A stretch of DNA of 64,000 nucleotides from Saururus chinensis (taxonomy: Eukaryota; Streptophyta; Magnoliopsida; Piperales; Saururaceae): NCBI GenBank assembly GCA_035235625.1, contig CP141148.1, positions 13,827,057 through 13,891,056 of the forward strand. The letters run 5' to 3'. How positions within the stretch are numbered: position 1 is the first letter of the stretch; each line of letters begins with the position of its first letter. Shown piece by piece: positions 12,493-25,099 of this stretch. The translations under genes and the position numbers were made by a program. The notes beneath the pieces were generated by a model. It did no database searches. It saw only the letters and a program-made list of their open reading frames with translations, and had not been told where the DNA came from.

Positions 12493-12890
12493 TTATGCGG
12501 GTTGCACCCACACATAACACGTGTGGCGGCTACGCATTACACGCGAGGGCCATCACGCGCAGTGTGTGTGCGGTCTTTTTTATATCTAATCTTTAAACGT
12601 GGGTATCTTCCTACCCTTGATTTGTGCATTCTTAGTACCGTTTGACTCGTATCAACAAGCCTTTCGATCCTAGCCCACTTAAATACTTTATCTCACTCTT
12701 TTCATGTGATTTCTATCTAAATTATACGCTTCCCGAGGTCGTAACTTTCGATCCTAACCTCTGTTTCGCCCATTCTTTAATTCTTTATGCTCGTTTCTTT
12801 GAGCTCTACCCATGTACGGAAGTTTTAACCTCTAAAATTTATTTAAAAATTATCTCTAACCCCTTCAGTTAGATGTAATCAAAAAACAAA
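12493..12890. other. Unassigned intergenic DNA
   Basis: Follows the LTR end. No gene, RNA or clear repeat is recognised; short frames are not convincing. Confidence 0.5.
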
Positions 12891-13075
12891 TCGTTACGCT
12901 TCCCTTCTCACTCTCCTCTCTTTTCTCTCTCTTCTCTTTTCTCTCTCTTCCCTCTCTCCCTCCCCCACTCTCCTCTCACTCTTCACTCTCTCTTCTACTT
13001 TCTCTTCCCTTCTCTCTCTCTCTCCTATTTTCTCTTTCTCTCACTTTCCTCTTTCTCTCTCTTTTCCCCCTATTG
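12891..13075. repeat. CT-rich low-complexity tract
   Basis: C/T-only words (TCTCTCTT, TCCCTCC) over about 180 bp, like 7232-7480. Confidence 0.8.
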
Positions 13076-13079
13076 TAAG

Positions 13080-13620
13080 GCTTCCACTAGAAGCATCACA
13101 ATTAGCTTGAGCGGGCAAAATTCATCTGCCTTGCTTTATATCCCCCCACCCTCCTCTCATGTTGACAACCCTTAGCAACCACCCTCTGCGACCGCTCCCC
13201 TCCCCGAACACCTTCCCCTCCTCTCTCCCCCTTCTCCACCCACCCCCTTCATCCCCCTCTCTCCCCTTCCCAAGGGGACTTGGGGAGAGAGGGGGGATGC
13301 GTTCTGGTTCCCTGTTGGAATTCGGCCTTGGTCCCCCCCGTCCCAGTCATCCCAACAATGGCGACAGCCGAGGGGTGGAGGGGACTCAAATGTCGGAATC
13401 CAGCTCCCTCTCCGCTGCCCTCCCCGCCACCTCAATTGCTAATACACAAAATTCTTTTTTTAATATATTTTTTATTTTTATTAGCGGCACCTTCCATAAG
13501 CATCACAAAATGGATAAACATCAAATGTGTTTTGTTGATGCATTTGATGCTGAGTAGGCACCCACTCCTACCAGTTGTGGTGGGAGTGCCCACCTAGCTA
13601 ATCTAAATTATTTTTGAACT
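13080..13620. other. GC/C-rich low-complexity DNA ending in a hairpin
   Basis: Contains a Pro/Ser-rich frame at 13159-13557 that looks like a by-product of C-rich DNA. At about 13555-13597 the arms AGGCACCCACTCCTACCA and TGGTGGGAGTGCCCACCT form an 18-bp inverted repeat with a short loop. Two related words (AGAAGCATCACAA at 13091 and ATAAGCATCACAA at 13496) flank the C-rich part, which may be an old small insertion. Confidence 0.45.
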
Positions 13621-13849
13621 AGTAGTAATCAAGAAGCAACAAGTGAGCCACTAAATGTTGAGGGACAAGGATTAGTCGCTTTGGTGGAAGAATGACCACA
13701 GTATAAACGACCGGAGTTGAAAGGCAGGGTTTGTACCTTGAGGTGGGATGGGAAAGGTAAGGGATTTCTTTTTACCTAGTTAGCCACTAAACAGGTCATA
13801 AAGACCATGATCATTGACAATAATTGAATGGTTGAGATGAAGACTATAG

Positions 13850-13925
13850 TTCTCTCCATCCCATATTAATAATTATATTTAACAAAAAAATTTATTTTAT
13901 ATTAATAATTTTATTATTTTCAAGT
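13850..13925. mobile_element. Stowaway-like MITE end (fragment)
   Basis: CTCTCCATCCCATATTAATA resembles the CTCCCTCCGTCC terminal repeat of plant Stowaway (Tc1/mariner) MITEs. Better copies are at 48434 and 51655. The opposite end was not found. Confidence 0.4.
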
Positions 13926-14298
13926 AATCATATAAAAAATATTATAAACTTACTTTCCCTTCTTATAAATGTAAGTTTTACTATTTAATAAAAAATAATA
14001 CTTTTACAAATATAGAAAAAAAAATTATTTTAATTATTATATGTTGAAAAATAAACTAAATGAAACATACATATATAAATATGCATAATTACATCCATTA
14101 AATTTATAGATTAAAAATTAAAAAAATTAGTATTAAAATATTATTTTGTAAAATGTAAAAAGATTTGTGTTTGAAATTTTTGTATGATTATGTTAATTCT
14201 ACCTCAATTTTTATTTAATTTATATTTGTAAATAAAAGGAGAATAAAATTAAAATTTTCATTCTGAAGTTGATCTTAAATGATTTTAAGCAAAAATCC

Positions 14299-14672
14299 CC
14301 AATCGAATGGCTCTGAACTCCCTTTTCTAAAATTATAAAATCTATTATTTTTTAACAATTATCTCTTATATCAATTTAAATCTCAAAAAATATTAAATTA
14401 CCCTAAAAGTTTATAATTATTATTAAATTTTATTTAGTATAATTTAAACTTATAAATATAATATTAATAAAAACATTAATATCTAAATTTTTAAAAAATA
14501 TTAAATTAATTTAAAATTCTAAAATTAAGTTTAACAACCATCTCAATTTACTCTAAAGTTTTTTATTAGAAACTATAATTCATTTATAACAATAAATTTT
14601 TAAAATTAATTTTAAAAAATTCCACTTTTATTTCTAAAATTTTCTTTTAACACCCAAACAACCCCTGACATA
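14299..14672. repeat. MITE-like AT-rich repeat, also present at 50812-51182
   Basis: Starts near GGCTCTGAACTCCC and ends near AACACCCAAACAACCCC. The same ends and several internal words (AAAATTA, TTTTTTAACA, AAAAAATTC) occur in the same order at 50812-51182 in an ESP4 intron. The superfamily is uncertain. Confidence 0.5.
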
Positions 14673-14966
14673 AAGCATTATATTTTTTTTTACAATCGTG
14701 AAAATTTTTTTGACATAAAAACTACAAAACATTTTAAGAGAATACGACATTAAAAAATATCTCAACGTAAAAATAATATCAATCGTAGGGAAAGAGCCAG
14801 ACAGCAAAATTTATTGGATCCCCCGATCCCGAGAGTAAAAATTGCTCCGTAGGGTTTGACCTTCTACTTCCCCACCCGACGCACCCATCCCACCGACCAC
14901 CAATGTTTCCCCCCTATCTGTGTCAAATCCCCTCCATAAACCCTCAATTAAAAAGGAAAATAAGAA

Positions 14967-14972
14967 TTTATT
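14967..14972 (-). terminator. Probable poly(A) signal of SPT2
   Basis: AATAAA on the minus strand, about 57 nt downstream of the SPT2 stop codon. Confidence 0.5.
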
Positions 14973-15028
14973 CGCACTAAAAGATATCAATATTTCATTA
15001 ATAATTTTACAGATCTAACTTCTACAAA

Positions 15029-18000
15029 TCAACTATGGCTACTAAGCCGGCGCCTTTTTGCCTCCTTCCGCATCCTTTCCGTTCTCTCTTCTTCCTCGAT
15101 CAATCTCAGCTCTCTTTCATCTTCCTCCCTAGCAATTTTGGCACTGCAAAGTACAAAAACTCACTAAAATGTATACCAATGCTGTGTCTATATATTTAGC
15201 TTCTAAGACATTTCTATTTTTCTCCTTTCAATTGCGAGTGTTGAAACTTATCACACTATTCTAATACACTTAATCTATAAAAAATTGTATTCCTTACCTG
15301 CGCCTTTCTTCTCTTTGAATATCATCGAAATTTGCTTCCATGTCACTGACATCGTCATCCCCTTTAAATTTACTTGGATCGTATCTGTAATGATGATGTA
15401 CATACACATTATTTTAGTCGACTCTAGTGGTTGAAATATCAACACAACAAAATTACTGAAGCAAATCTTTTTTTCCCCATCCTACTAACGCAAATCAAAC
15501 AACCAAAGTAAACTAGGAAATAACAAATAGCTATTTCATGATATAAACCTTTTCACCTTTTTTTTTAAAAAAAAGTCAGCATTTTAAACATTTAAAGTCA
15601 TATTTTTGAAAGACACACACATAACACTAATCAAGTGAAACAAAAGTAGTGTTTACACTATAGGGTAACAAGTACGTGCAATAAACAAAAAATACCATGT
15701 TTCAGCTCAAAAGACATATCAGCATGTCACAAAAATTTTAGAAGGAAGAGACACCTACCGGAACATATTCCTGATCATTCTGATAGCATCATCATCATCA
15801 TCCCGATATGTACTTAGAGCTTTCTTCTTTCTGCGATTATCTTCTACCGAATGTGATGCTATTGACTTAAGAGGCAGCGGTGGCCTCATCTGTAGAATGC
15901 CACAAACAATAGATGAGAAAATGACAAGGAATCATATTGCTTTAAAAAAGTCACTTGGAATATTCTAAACCCCTTCTGTTTACAACCCACCCAAGCAATG
16001 TAACAAAATTTTAGCTAAAAAAGCTGGGTCCTAGGCATGTACGTCAGTTCAACTCAGGAGGTTTCAACGTGGAACAGTCAATTAACCTGACTAGTTCAAC
16101 CGGTGACACTACCAGGTCAAAGTCAGATGGGTTTAACTCACAAAAAATTTACTCCCTCCTTTCCATCCATGATATTTCCTAACCGCCACTTCTACTACCT
16201 GCTCCAACTCCTCCTGCTCTTCCCAACCATAATATTCCGCTGCTGCCCATCCCTCCGTCATTACCTATCCTGCTGTCACCGCCACCTTCATGCTGTCATT
16301 CACTTCTGTCACTGCATACTCTCTTCTTCTCATTTCTCCTACCTCAACTCCTAGTGTCCTTTTCCTCCTACCACCCCATCATCCTCTTCTCCCCTTCTTC
16401 TCCCTCTCCAATTCATTCCGCCATCTCTCCTCACCAAGGTTTGCAATCTCAGTCTCAGTATCAGTTTCGGTCAGCCATAGAAATCTCTCCGAGATATGGA
16501 AAATAAATATGCTGGAAAGTTATAAAATTGAGATATTGGCGAGAACATTTAGTGAGCGTATTTCTCGGTGACTGAACAAGAAGAACGTTCATAGTGAGAT
16601 CTCCCCAGAATGCAAACCCTGCTCCTTACCGCCGCCTCCTTTATGGGCCTCCCCTCCTACTCCTTCCTCCCCCTTCCCACAACTCCTCCCTTTTCCTTCA
16701 CCTCCTCCTATTGCTTCCTTCCGCCCTCTCACTCCTGCTGTCCCAGTCTTAATCCTAATTGACCCACTGATTCACCTGGTTTGATACTGCTTGACCAACA
16801 AACCAGATTGATGGCTGCGCTGAGTTTTAAAACCTTGATATAGATTGTAAAGCTTCCAATGACAACTAACAAGAGGCATTCACAAAACCAAAAGTTGAAG
16901 AGATATAAAAGAAATTTGCAAAAACAATTAAACCTGAGGTTTGGAAGAAGATGCTGGCTGTTTTGACACCATCTTCAGCTTTTCCACCAATTGCGGCTCC
17001 CTTCTTTGCTCAGTGTGTAACTTACGCACAGATGTATGTGGTTTCGCCAAAGGTGCCTTCTGCACACTCGGTATAGAGTGTTTGGTACTCTGGGCCGAAG
17101 CTTTGCTTGCTGATGACATAGGCTTCTTATTTGTAATGGGAACAACAGCCTTTTGAACAACAGGTTTCAGCCCCACAGGACCCCTTGATCCATTGCCTGC
17201 ATTATTTCCTAATTGCTTTCTGGGATCAGCTGACATACTCACTGGCTTGTTTACCATGGACATCTTTGAATGAACCAACTTTTGTGTCACTCCATCTTTA
17301 GGCAGCACAGCTCTGTCTTGATGACTATTTAGAAGAGGTCTGGTCGGCTTGCTCATCAGTGACTTGCTCTTCAATGAAGCTTGAGCTGGACGAGCATCTT
17401 CCATATCATGCAGAAACCTGTATAAGTCTCTCTCGGATGAAAGTACTAAGTGCAGTTAAAGATGCCAACATAGAATCAGCCTACGTGGTTTAAAGAACAC
17501 ACTTTGATAAGCAAAATAACATACCAGAACGAGGAGCAGGAGCACTTCGAGGTGGTGGATCCTTTACAGGGGCTGGAATGTCTGTGTCATCTGAGAGCAG
17601 AAATGAGTAGTCTCGTGTATCTTTAAGTTTTTGTACCTTCTGCTTTAACTACAATAAACCAACTCTTTTAATAACAAGTATTCACAAAATGATAAGCACT
17701 ATTTGCAGAGACTATAGAACATGAAGACAATAAGTTTATACCTGATTAACCACCTTTGGACGCTGTTGTTGCACACCAGACTTTGCTCCATTTGTGGTAG
17801 ACGCATGACCCTTTTTTGGCTGCGAGAGAGATTTACGATCAAGATCTCCAGAGAAAATGATGCTTGTAAGAAGGCAATGAAGTCATAACAGATACCCCAG
17901 ACTGTGAAAGCAACTTCATGCTCGCAAGATGCTGCTGAGATTCAAGAATTGATTGCCGTTCTTCAATTACTCTTTTAGCAATAACAGGTTGGGACGGTCC

Positions 18001-18733
18001 AAAAAATGAACCAAAGCTGCAAGGTCTCTAACTCAATTAGTGGAGATGGACTAGAGCCAGTAGTCTCAACAAAAGCTTTTAAAACATAAACTAATCATTC
18101 ATCCAGTAAAAAAAAAGTAGCGCCACATATTATGGAAATAGTGCACTGTGATTTGAAAAGATACCGTCAACAGCAGAATGACAATGCAAAGATGTAATGT
18201 CTAGAACACCCTCTTTTTCTAATCATTTGTGAACTGTCCTAAGCAATAAGCTAGTATACACCTTCATTTTTTCAATGCAAAGTGACGCAAACTGTTATTG
18301 GTGAAGACACAAATTATTACAAAAGGACAAGAAATGCGAAGATGTATCTCACTTGTCATTCGGAAGCTTTGCCTTTTTCCCTTGAGCATTACCAAGGGCA
18401 GCCGCCGCTTCCTTCCTTAATCGTTTCCTAGCTGCCTCTTTTAGGCGCTGCCTAATCTCTAAATATTCTAATTCTTCCTGTGTTGGTTTTGGAACATCTT
18501 CTTCATACTCCTCTTCCTCTTCACCATCCTCATCCTCGTACTGACCATCATCATCCAGCTCTTCCCCATCCTCTTCATATTCATCTAAATACTCACGCTG
18601 CAATAACTGCACAAAAAGAAATTTCAGAGACATAATATACGACATGTTAACCACAATGGGTTCCCTGCATGATAGGACATCCAAAAATCATATAGCAATT
18701 TCAACAACTTACATCTCTATCATGGCCCCGCAT
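15029..18733 (-). CDS. SPT2: SPT2-type chromatin protein (histone chaperone)
   Basis: Nine coding exons, all on minus: 18713-18733, 18353-18597, 17896-18016, 17742-17819, 17525-17648, 16934-17397, 15759-15889, 15298-15384, 15029-15143. Introns are GT-AG, phases agree, total 461 residues. The start gives MRGHDRD joined to REYLDEYEEDGEEL, then an acidic stretch (~8-40), a conserved block FGSFFGPSQPVIAKRVIEER (~89-108), KVQKLKDTRDYSFLLSDD (~159-176), a long Ser/Lys/Pro-rich basic middle (~197-351) and the C-terminal SPT2 domain (~352-461) with DDDDAIRMIRNMFR, DVSDMEANFDDIQREERRSA and a charged tail ending RRRLSSHS. This matches plant SPT2 proteins closely. Yeast and animal SPT2 bind H3-H4 and act in transcription elongation; a nuclear role here is inferred. 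The exon 6 acceptor (AG before 17397) has a poor pyrimidine tract but is the one that keeps frame. Confidence 0.93.
15890..16933 (-). other. SPT2 intron with CT-rich insertion
   Basis: The largest SPT2 coding intron. It holds a C/T-rich stretch (about 16170-16740). Its flanks carry weakly inverted words (GTTCAACTCAGGAGGTTTCAACG near 16045-16070 against GCGCTGAGTTTTAAAACC near 16815), which suggests an old non-autonomous insertion. No gene is seen. Confidence 0.4.
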
Positions 18734-19790
18734 AGCTGGCAGAGATTATCCTTACTTTAAGTTAAACTGTATGAATTACAGCTTATACAAATCAGTCCCT
18801 GAGGCCAGCAAACATGGTCAGAAGCTACTACGTAATAAAACAAAGAAGTACCATTAACATTCATACTATTTGTTACAAAAATTAAGGACATACTGCTCAA
18901 CCTGCAGACAAAAAATATTCCCAAGGCAAATATAATCCGTTCATGCAAAGCAGACTTGACCCCAGAAAGATAACAAGCTTAATATCTTCAATGGCGAATA
19001 CTACAAATTCAAAAGCAGACGGATCTCTCAGCAAATAAGCTCAAATACAACGCAATTTTCTAAATTCGAAAAAATCAATAGTATTGCATGTAAGGAATAA
19101 ACTTAACAAAATAGAAAAGGAATGGTCCGAATTAAAAAAAAAACAATTTAAGATGCAAAAAACTTCAACGAAAAACGAAGCTGTATAAAAAATATACATA
19201 TAAGATAACCGCGCACAAATCTATTCAATACAATGACAGATCTATCTCCAATTACGTAGAAAAAGCAGTAATTGGAAAACAATGAAAACTCAGGATCAAT
19301 AAACAGAGAAAAATAACTCCAAACTTCCAAAAATTTCTAACCGAATCAACTTTCAGTCAATAAATCCAGATCAAAACAAAAAGAATATGCACGTAACCCT
19401 TCAAAATTCTAAAAAACCAGAAAAACCCTAATTTTCATCGCCATAACCGATCAGAACAGCTAGAACAACGAAAAAAAGGTCCCGCTGACAAAATCACCAG
19501 TATTCCGCCTGGAATTCCAAATTATCACAGAATCCAGCTAAATCGCACCTTCAAACCAAACAATCAACCAACACAAAAGCATCAAAGGAACAAAAAAACC
19601 GAAATTTTCAGAAAAATTCACCGTTCTTCACCGGGAAATCATCAATCGCGCGGCGCACAAGAAGCAGATCGGGCAACCTAGAACTGGTATGGGCAAGTCG
19701 GCGGCGACGACCGCAGCAGATATAACGCAGGGCTCCGAAGAGGGCAAAAAATTAGGAAAGTGTGGTGGTGAGAAAGCGTCAGCCGAAGAC
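18734..19790 (-). other. SPT2 5' leader region with probable leader intron
   Basis: AT-rich DNA upstream of the SPT2 start codon. An acceptor (CAG just before CTATGCGGG) and a GC-rich putative first leader exon near 19680-19790 with a possible donor (TTCTAG|GTTGCC near 19675) suggest a ~0.9-kb intron in the 5' UTR. A telo-box-like AAACCCTAA lies at about 19424 on plus. The transcription start is not known. Confidence 0.45.
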
Positions 19791-19894
19791 AACTAGGAGT
19801 GGGGGTACTAATGTGCACCGCTAGGCACCGGTACCTTTCTCCTCACCCACGGCACGCGTTTCGGCCGTTCCAGCCAGGGAGACAGAAATTTACC

Positions 19895-19958
19895 ACACGT
19901 GTAGTTGCCGAAAATTGTACTCACACGTGTAGTTGCCGAAAATTGTCCTCACACGTGT
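19895..19958. promoter_or_regulatory. Triplicated G-box (ACACGTGT) repeat upstream of SPT2
   Basis: ACACGTGT occurs at 19895, 19923 and 19951, exactly 28 bp apart. The first two repeats share the following GTAGTTGCCGAAAATTGT; the third has diverged after the core. CACGTG is the known core for plant bZIP and bHLH factors. Binding and control of SPT2 are inferred from position only. Confidence 0.6.
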
Positions 19959-19995
19959 TTGCAGACATCTGTACTCATTTCAGCTACCTTTTAAG

Positions 19996-21191
19996 TAGGG
20001 CTGCGAATCGAATACTGTCCGGTCAAGTCGGTCTCGACCCGACGACCCGTATTGGAATTGTGTCCAAGTCCATGGTGTCGGGTCAAGTCGACCTTGACTC
20101 ATTAAAATTGGCCGATTTTTAAATTAGATCAAAAATTTAAACTCTAATTTTGATATGCAAGTAATTTTATTTTTTTAATTTTTTTATTAAATTAGTATTA
20201 TATACTTTTCTCTTTACAAAGGCTAAACATAAAAAAAAAATTAAACACATTATAACACTAATTTGTAATATTTGGTTCTTAAATTGATTTGTTGCTGACA
20301 TATTTTTATAGTAGTTATCAATAAATACCTTAGAGGTGTAATATTATCTTTCTTCAATTTTAAAAGAAGGACAACAAAATAGACTTTCAATATTTGTTTA
20401 CTAAAGATCAGCCTACTTAGCCTTAGATAACTCACGTACAAACGTAAAATAGACTACACATTATTTCTTTAATGGCTAGAGAGGATCATTCGATTATGTA
20501 TATCTTAATTCTAAAATTCTTGTAACTATTTTTTATGGTTGCTCATAACCCTACCCTCCTTAGCAACTAGTGACACTTGTTTACAATTTTTCTCCTCTAA
20601 AAATTGTCCCTCATTGAGCTTTATCATCTGCCTCTTTGATTGCATATTCCTAACATGCTCCATTTCATGATTGTCTAGTGTATTATGTGTCTTACGCAAG
20701 GAGAGAGGATAGGTAATAAATACAACAAAGTATAAAATATTTTTATTCTAATCATCACACCTAAAAGAATAACAGAAAAGAAATAAACTATATAAAATTT
20801 AACCACACCTTGAAAATATCATCGTCTATTATCACAAAATTGATGCAAACTATAAAGCAAAATATATGTGATGACACTTATAGTCCAAACATTTTATTCA
20901 TGCCCAAATTTGTGTTTAAGCACCTCTCATTCAACATAGTATGCACTAAATACATACCATAATAATAATACAAATAAGTCTAATAGACCAATACCATAAT
21001 AATAGGTTTTTTTATTATTTATAATCGGATAAAAGTTAGGTTAGTCAAGTTGTGCGGATCAGGTTCGACCCGACCCTAGATCCAAAATGGGTCAAGAGCC
21101 TAAACTTGCACCCTAACCCTACCTATAGTTGGGTTGGGTGCAAAGTTAAGCAAGTTGGGTAAACGTGCCAGGTTGGATTTTCCTAGCCCTA
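19996..21191. mobile_element. Non-autonomous hAT-type element
   Basis: Ends are TAGGGCTGCGAATCG on the left and (reverse complement of the right) TAGGGCTAGGAAAATCC. They are flanked by an 8-bp target duplication, CTTTTAAG at 19988-19995 and CTTCTAAG at 21192-21199, with one mismatch. Subterminal stretches are rich in GGGTCAAG and CGACCCGAC words, as in common plant hAT MITE families. The 1.2-kb interior is AT-rich with no transposase frame. Confidence 0.8.
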
Positions 21192-21199
21192 CTTCTAAG

Positions 21200-21528
21200 A
21201 TGTGGCAAATGATGCAAACGATCATGTGTGCGGGTGAAAGTTGAAAAATCTTGAAAAATAGTAACCCCATGGGTTGTTAGCCATAATAATCACGGGATGT
21301 GTAAAGGTTGAATCATAGCCGAACATAAGAAATGTGGGCCCCATCATCAATGGTCATCAAGAAGTAGAATTATTCTTTAAGATTTTAAAGAAAATGATAT
21401 TTATACTCTACTTTTTCTACACCAAAAACCTAATCTACCTCTTATTAGAATAAGAAAATTGAATTTCTTTGTTCTCATGGTTGTCTCACCTTATCCTTCC
21501 ATATCCAATGAGGATGGAGTAAACTTTT
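21200..21528. other. Intergenic DNA, nothing recognised
   Basis: About 330 bp between the hAT element and the next LTR, with no gene, RNA or repeat evident. Confidence 0.5.
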
Positions 21529-23481
21529 TGTAATGCCACATAATTTTAATGTTTTAAAAATTTTAATGTATGAGCCCATTAGCGAGTTTTAGGGCCCAAT
21601 AGCAATTTTTCATAAAATCATAGTGTTTTGAAAGTGATTATTTGAAAAGGCTTTAAGGTTGTTGTAGGGCTCCAAGCAATGAACATATAGAACCCAAGAA
21701 TGAGTAAAACACACTACGATCATAAACTACGACCTCGTGATACATGTTTTGAGAGGGACTCACTTTATTTCCAAGAGATAAGGTACCCTTGCATGGTCTT
21801 GTCTCGTAGGGCTCACCGATATAAGTTCAACAGTACTAAGAACACATGAATCTGAGTTTGGGTAAAAACAAAATTTTAAAAAATTTAAATTGTGTAGGCA
21901 TGACACTATGGCCATCAGCAACGTTGACATTGCTACAGGAAGCCATGCACCATGGCCTGCCATGGCTGCTTGCATGTGTTAGCATTAACGCATGCATTGC
22001 ATGTGCATCAGTGTTGATACAATGTTTTTTTGCCATTGGATGTGCACCACACCATTCCTCTAAAAGGGGGATAAGGGGGATGAGGGAGGAGTTTCCATTT
22101 CACATTATTTCTTTTCCTCTTTTTGATTCTCATTCATGTTCTTAACTTCCATCTTCTGTTTCTAAGCCATTTTTTGCCCAATTTATTCAGTTCAAAAGCC
22201 GATCTTAGCTAATTTGAGAGCACTCTACGTTGTAGAGGGATCTGTTTTTAGAGTTAGCTACTCTAAAAGGGGAAACGATCAAGGGTTAGGGAGGTTATGT
22301 TACTTACTTTTGGGCCGGAACAAGGAAACATCCCAGCATAAGGAGATACTTTGTCCACCACTTTCTGTCCTGAAAGAGATTTCTTCCCAGCACAAGGGGA
22401 GTCCGTCTGCCGCTTCCAAACCCGAAAGGAGATTCTGTCTTGGTGTGAGGAGAGGTTCCACCTGCCGCTCAAGCTTGAGAACAAGATAAGGCTCCAACTA
22501 TAAGCCGTGACTCTAGTTAATTTCTAAAATAAGGGTAGATGATCTTAAACTCTAATTTCGTGCTATGACTAGACCATATGATTTTGTATTTCTTTCATAA
22601 AAGAGTATTTGAAAAAAGATGGCATTTACTAGGGGTCGGATAGGAGTCAGACAAATACTGAAATAATAGCATCTTGTACACCTCTTAGTAAGATTTTATC
22701 GTGATACAAACTTTAAAATATTATTATTATATGAAAGACATTTAAGAATGATTTTGATCGAATTTGAAGGATAACTATTTAGTATAAAACCTAAAAGTTA
22801 TCGGAGTTATGACTCCTACATACCACTTATTAAGGCGCATGCTTATGAAATGAGATATTGTGGAAAATTTTCTTTTATTCTGATCCCGTTGCCCCACAAT
22901 CATGGGTGTATGCCACTTCATTATTTGCAACATTTTGTAAATGATGATTTATCCTATTTTGTAGATGGTTTATTGGATTCTGCTTACAAACGGTTTACCC
23001 AATTTTATCAAATCACGTGAATAATTGTTTGTCTGACCTTTTGTAAAAGAAATATGTATGGATTATGTTAATCGGTAATCATATTTTAAGTTGACTTTCT
23101 AGTATGACTTATTAGAATAATATTTTATATGTCTTGGATTATGCTTTATGTTATAGCATGTTAATAAAATAACTCTACCTATTGAGTATACTTATACTCA
23201 CCTACCCTAGACACTACAAGTTTGAATGAAGAAGATGATGGTAATCAAGATTGCCCATGCAACTTTGAAAGATCTATGTTTTTTATTTACTTTAGCTTGG
23301 ATGTGCACTATTTTGATGTTGTTAAGGCACGTTGAGCCTTATTTTGTATGTTATGTAAATTTTATAATTATGTAAATTAAAGGAAGGTTATTCTTCTATA
23401 TACGGTTGATCTTAGCCCCCTTTTATATACAAATTGATGGCACTTCAACTTTTAAGTTATTTACAAAGTCATGATATTACA
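21529..23481 (+). repeat. 5' LTR of the 21.5-kb gypsy element
   Basis: 1,953 bp with TG...CA ends, directly followed by a primer binding site. Near 22315-22490 it has about three imperfect ~52-bp tandem repeats, each with a CCCAGCA(C/T)AAGG-like word and a following G-rich segment. Confidence 0.75.
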
Positions 23482-23483
23482 AT

Positions 23484-23495
23484 TGGTATCAAAGC
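23484..23495 (+). other. Primer binding site, tRNA-iMet type
   Basis: TGGTATCAAAGC, one base different from the usual TGGTATCAGAGC, two bases after the LTR end. Confidence 0.8.
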
Positions 23496-23656
23496 CGAGG
23501 TTCTACTATCTACAAATAAATTAGGTCTTTTAGGATGAATAAATTATCATATGTATTTTTTTTATTTCCTTACAATTACTTGAGTTGTTTATTGCATTCT
23601 ATTTTTACCTGGTTAATCTAACTTCTTATTTTTAATTATTTAGATTAAGTTTGCAA

Positions 23657-24003
<347 letters not shown>

Positions 24004-24039
24004 TCTGATAGCTCCACCCCGGTTAACACCACACCTCAT

Positions 24040-25060
24040 GGTATTTTGGCAACCAAAGATTCTATCAATTTTTCTCTACCTAATGATGTAAAAAATGACT
24101 GGCGACTCCAAGCACAAGGCTATCAAGTGAGTCAGACCAAGAAGGAAGGAGAAAGCAACCCCAGTGAAAAAGACAACTTGTTAGAACAGTTTAAGAAGAT
24201 CACACTATCCTTTGCAGGCGAAGATGACCACGAAGCCGCAAAAAAGTAGATATTTGAAGTGGAGCAAAATTTTCAAGGTAATGAGGATACCGAAAGACCA
24301 TAAGTTGTCCATAACTACTTTCAATATGTTGGGAGAAGCCACTTTTTAGTGGCCTACCACTTAGAGGAACTTCTTCCTAGACAACGATAACATAAGTTGG
24401 AGGATTTTTGAGAAGTTCTGTACGACAAGTATTTTCCACCTCATGTCCAAGAGAAGATGAAAAAGGAATTTCTAGATCTTCAGCAAGGAGGAATGAAGGT
24501 TGGCCAATACGATAACAAATTTGTACAACTTCAACGTTTTGCTCCTAGCTGAAGAAGGCATAAAATTTTTTAAGGGGATTTAATGATGGTCTACGAAACA
24601 GAGTAGTAGGCTTCCAACCTTCCACTTTTGCTAAATTAGTGGAGTTGCCATTTATTTTGAAATAAGACCATAAGGAGTTTTTAGCACAATGTAAAAACCA
24701 AATCCATAATGTTGACACAAAGCTTGATGAGGGTAAACAGAAGTCTTTGCTCAACGACAATAATAATAACCATAAGTTCCAAAAGCGAACAAAAACACAT
24801 CCTTTTCGGGAGAAGAAATCGGAATAATATCTTCTATGTAATAGATTTTACCATAGCGGACCTTGCCAATGTTTTGAAGGACATTGTTTTTCATGTGGTT
24901 AGCAAGGGCACAAGGTTCAGGATTGCCTGAAAAAGAAAAATCAAGAAGAGCCTAAACTTGAGCAAAAACCTAGAGTCGAGGGTCGATTTTTTGCAATCAC
25001 TGCTAAGGGGGCTCAGTCATCTAATGCAATCAGTGAAGGTACTCTCATTTCAGAGTAAGA
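24040..25060 (+). pseudogene. gag-like region of the 21.5-kb gypsy element (fossil)
   Basis: Frames in this stretch match plant gypsy gag (for example HPHVQEKMKKEF-like and GQYDNKFVQLQRF blocks), with a CCHC zinc-knuckle-like region near 24830-24930 followed by a Lys/Glu-rich segment. Broken, with several interruptions. Confidence 0.6.
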
Positions 25061-25099
25061 TGAAAGTATAAGCTTTAGCTCTTTTGTTTTCTATTTCGA

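Noticed and set aside
13159-13597. Pro/Ser-rich frames of 105-132 codons
   Set aside because: C-rich low-complexity sequence; three overlapping frames on two strands, no homology.
19794-19802. TAGGAGTGG as the missing target duplication partner of the left MULE (TAGGAGTGA at 33142)
   Set aside because: No MULE terminal repeat follows it, and it sits 5 kb from the MULE transposase remnant, in the SPT2 upstream region. A chance match.
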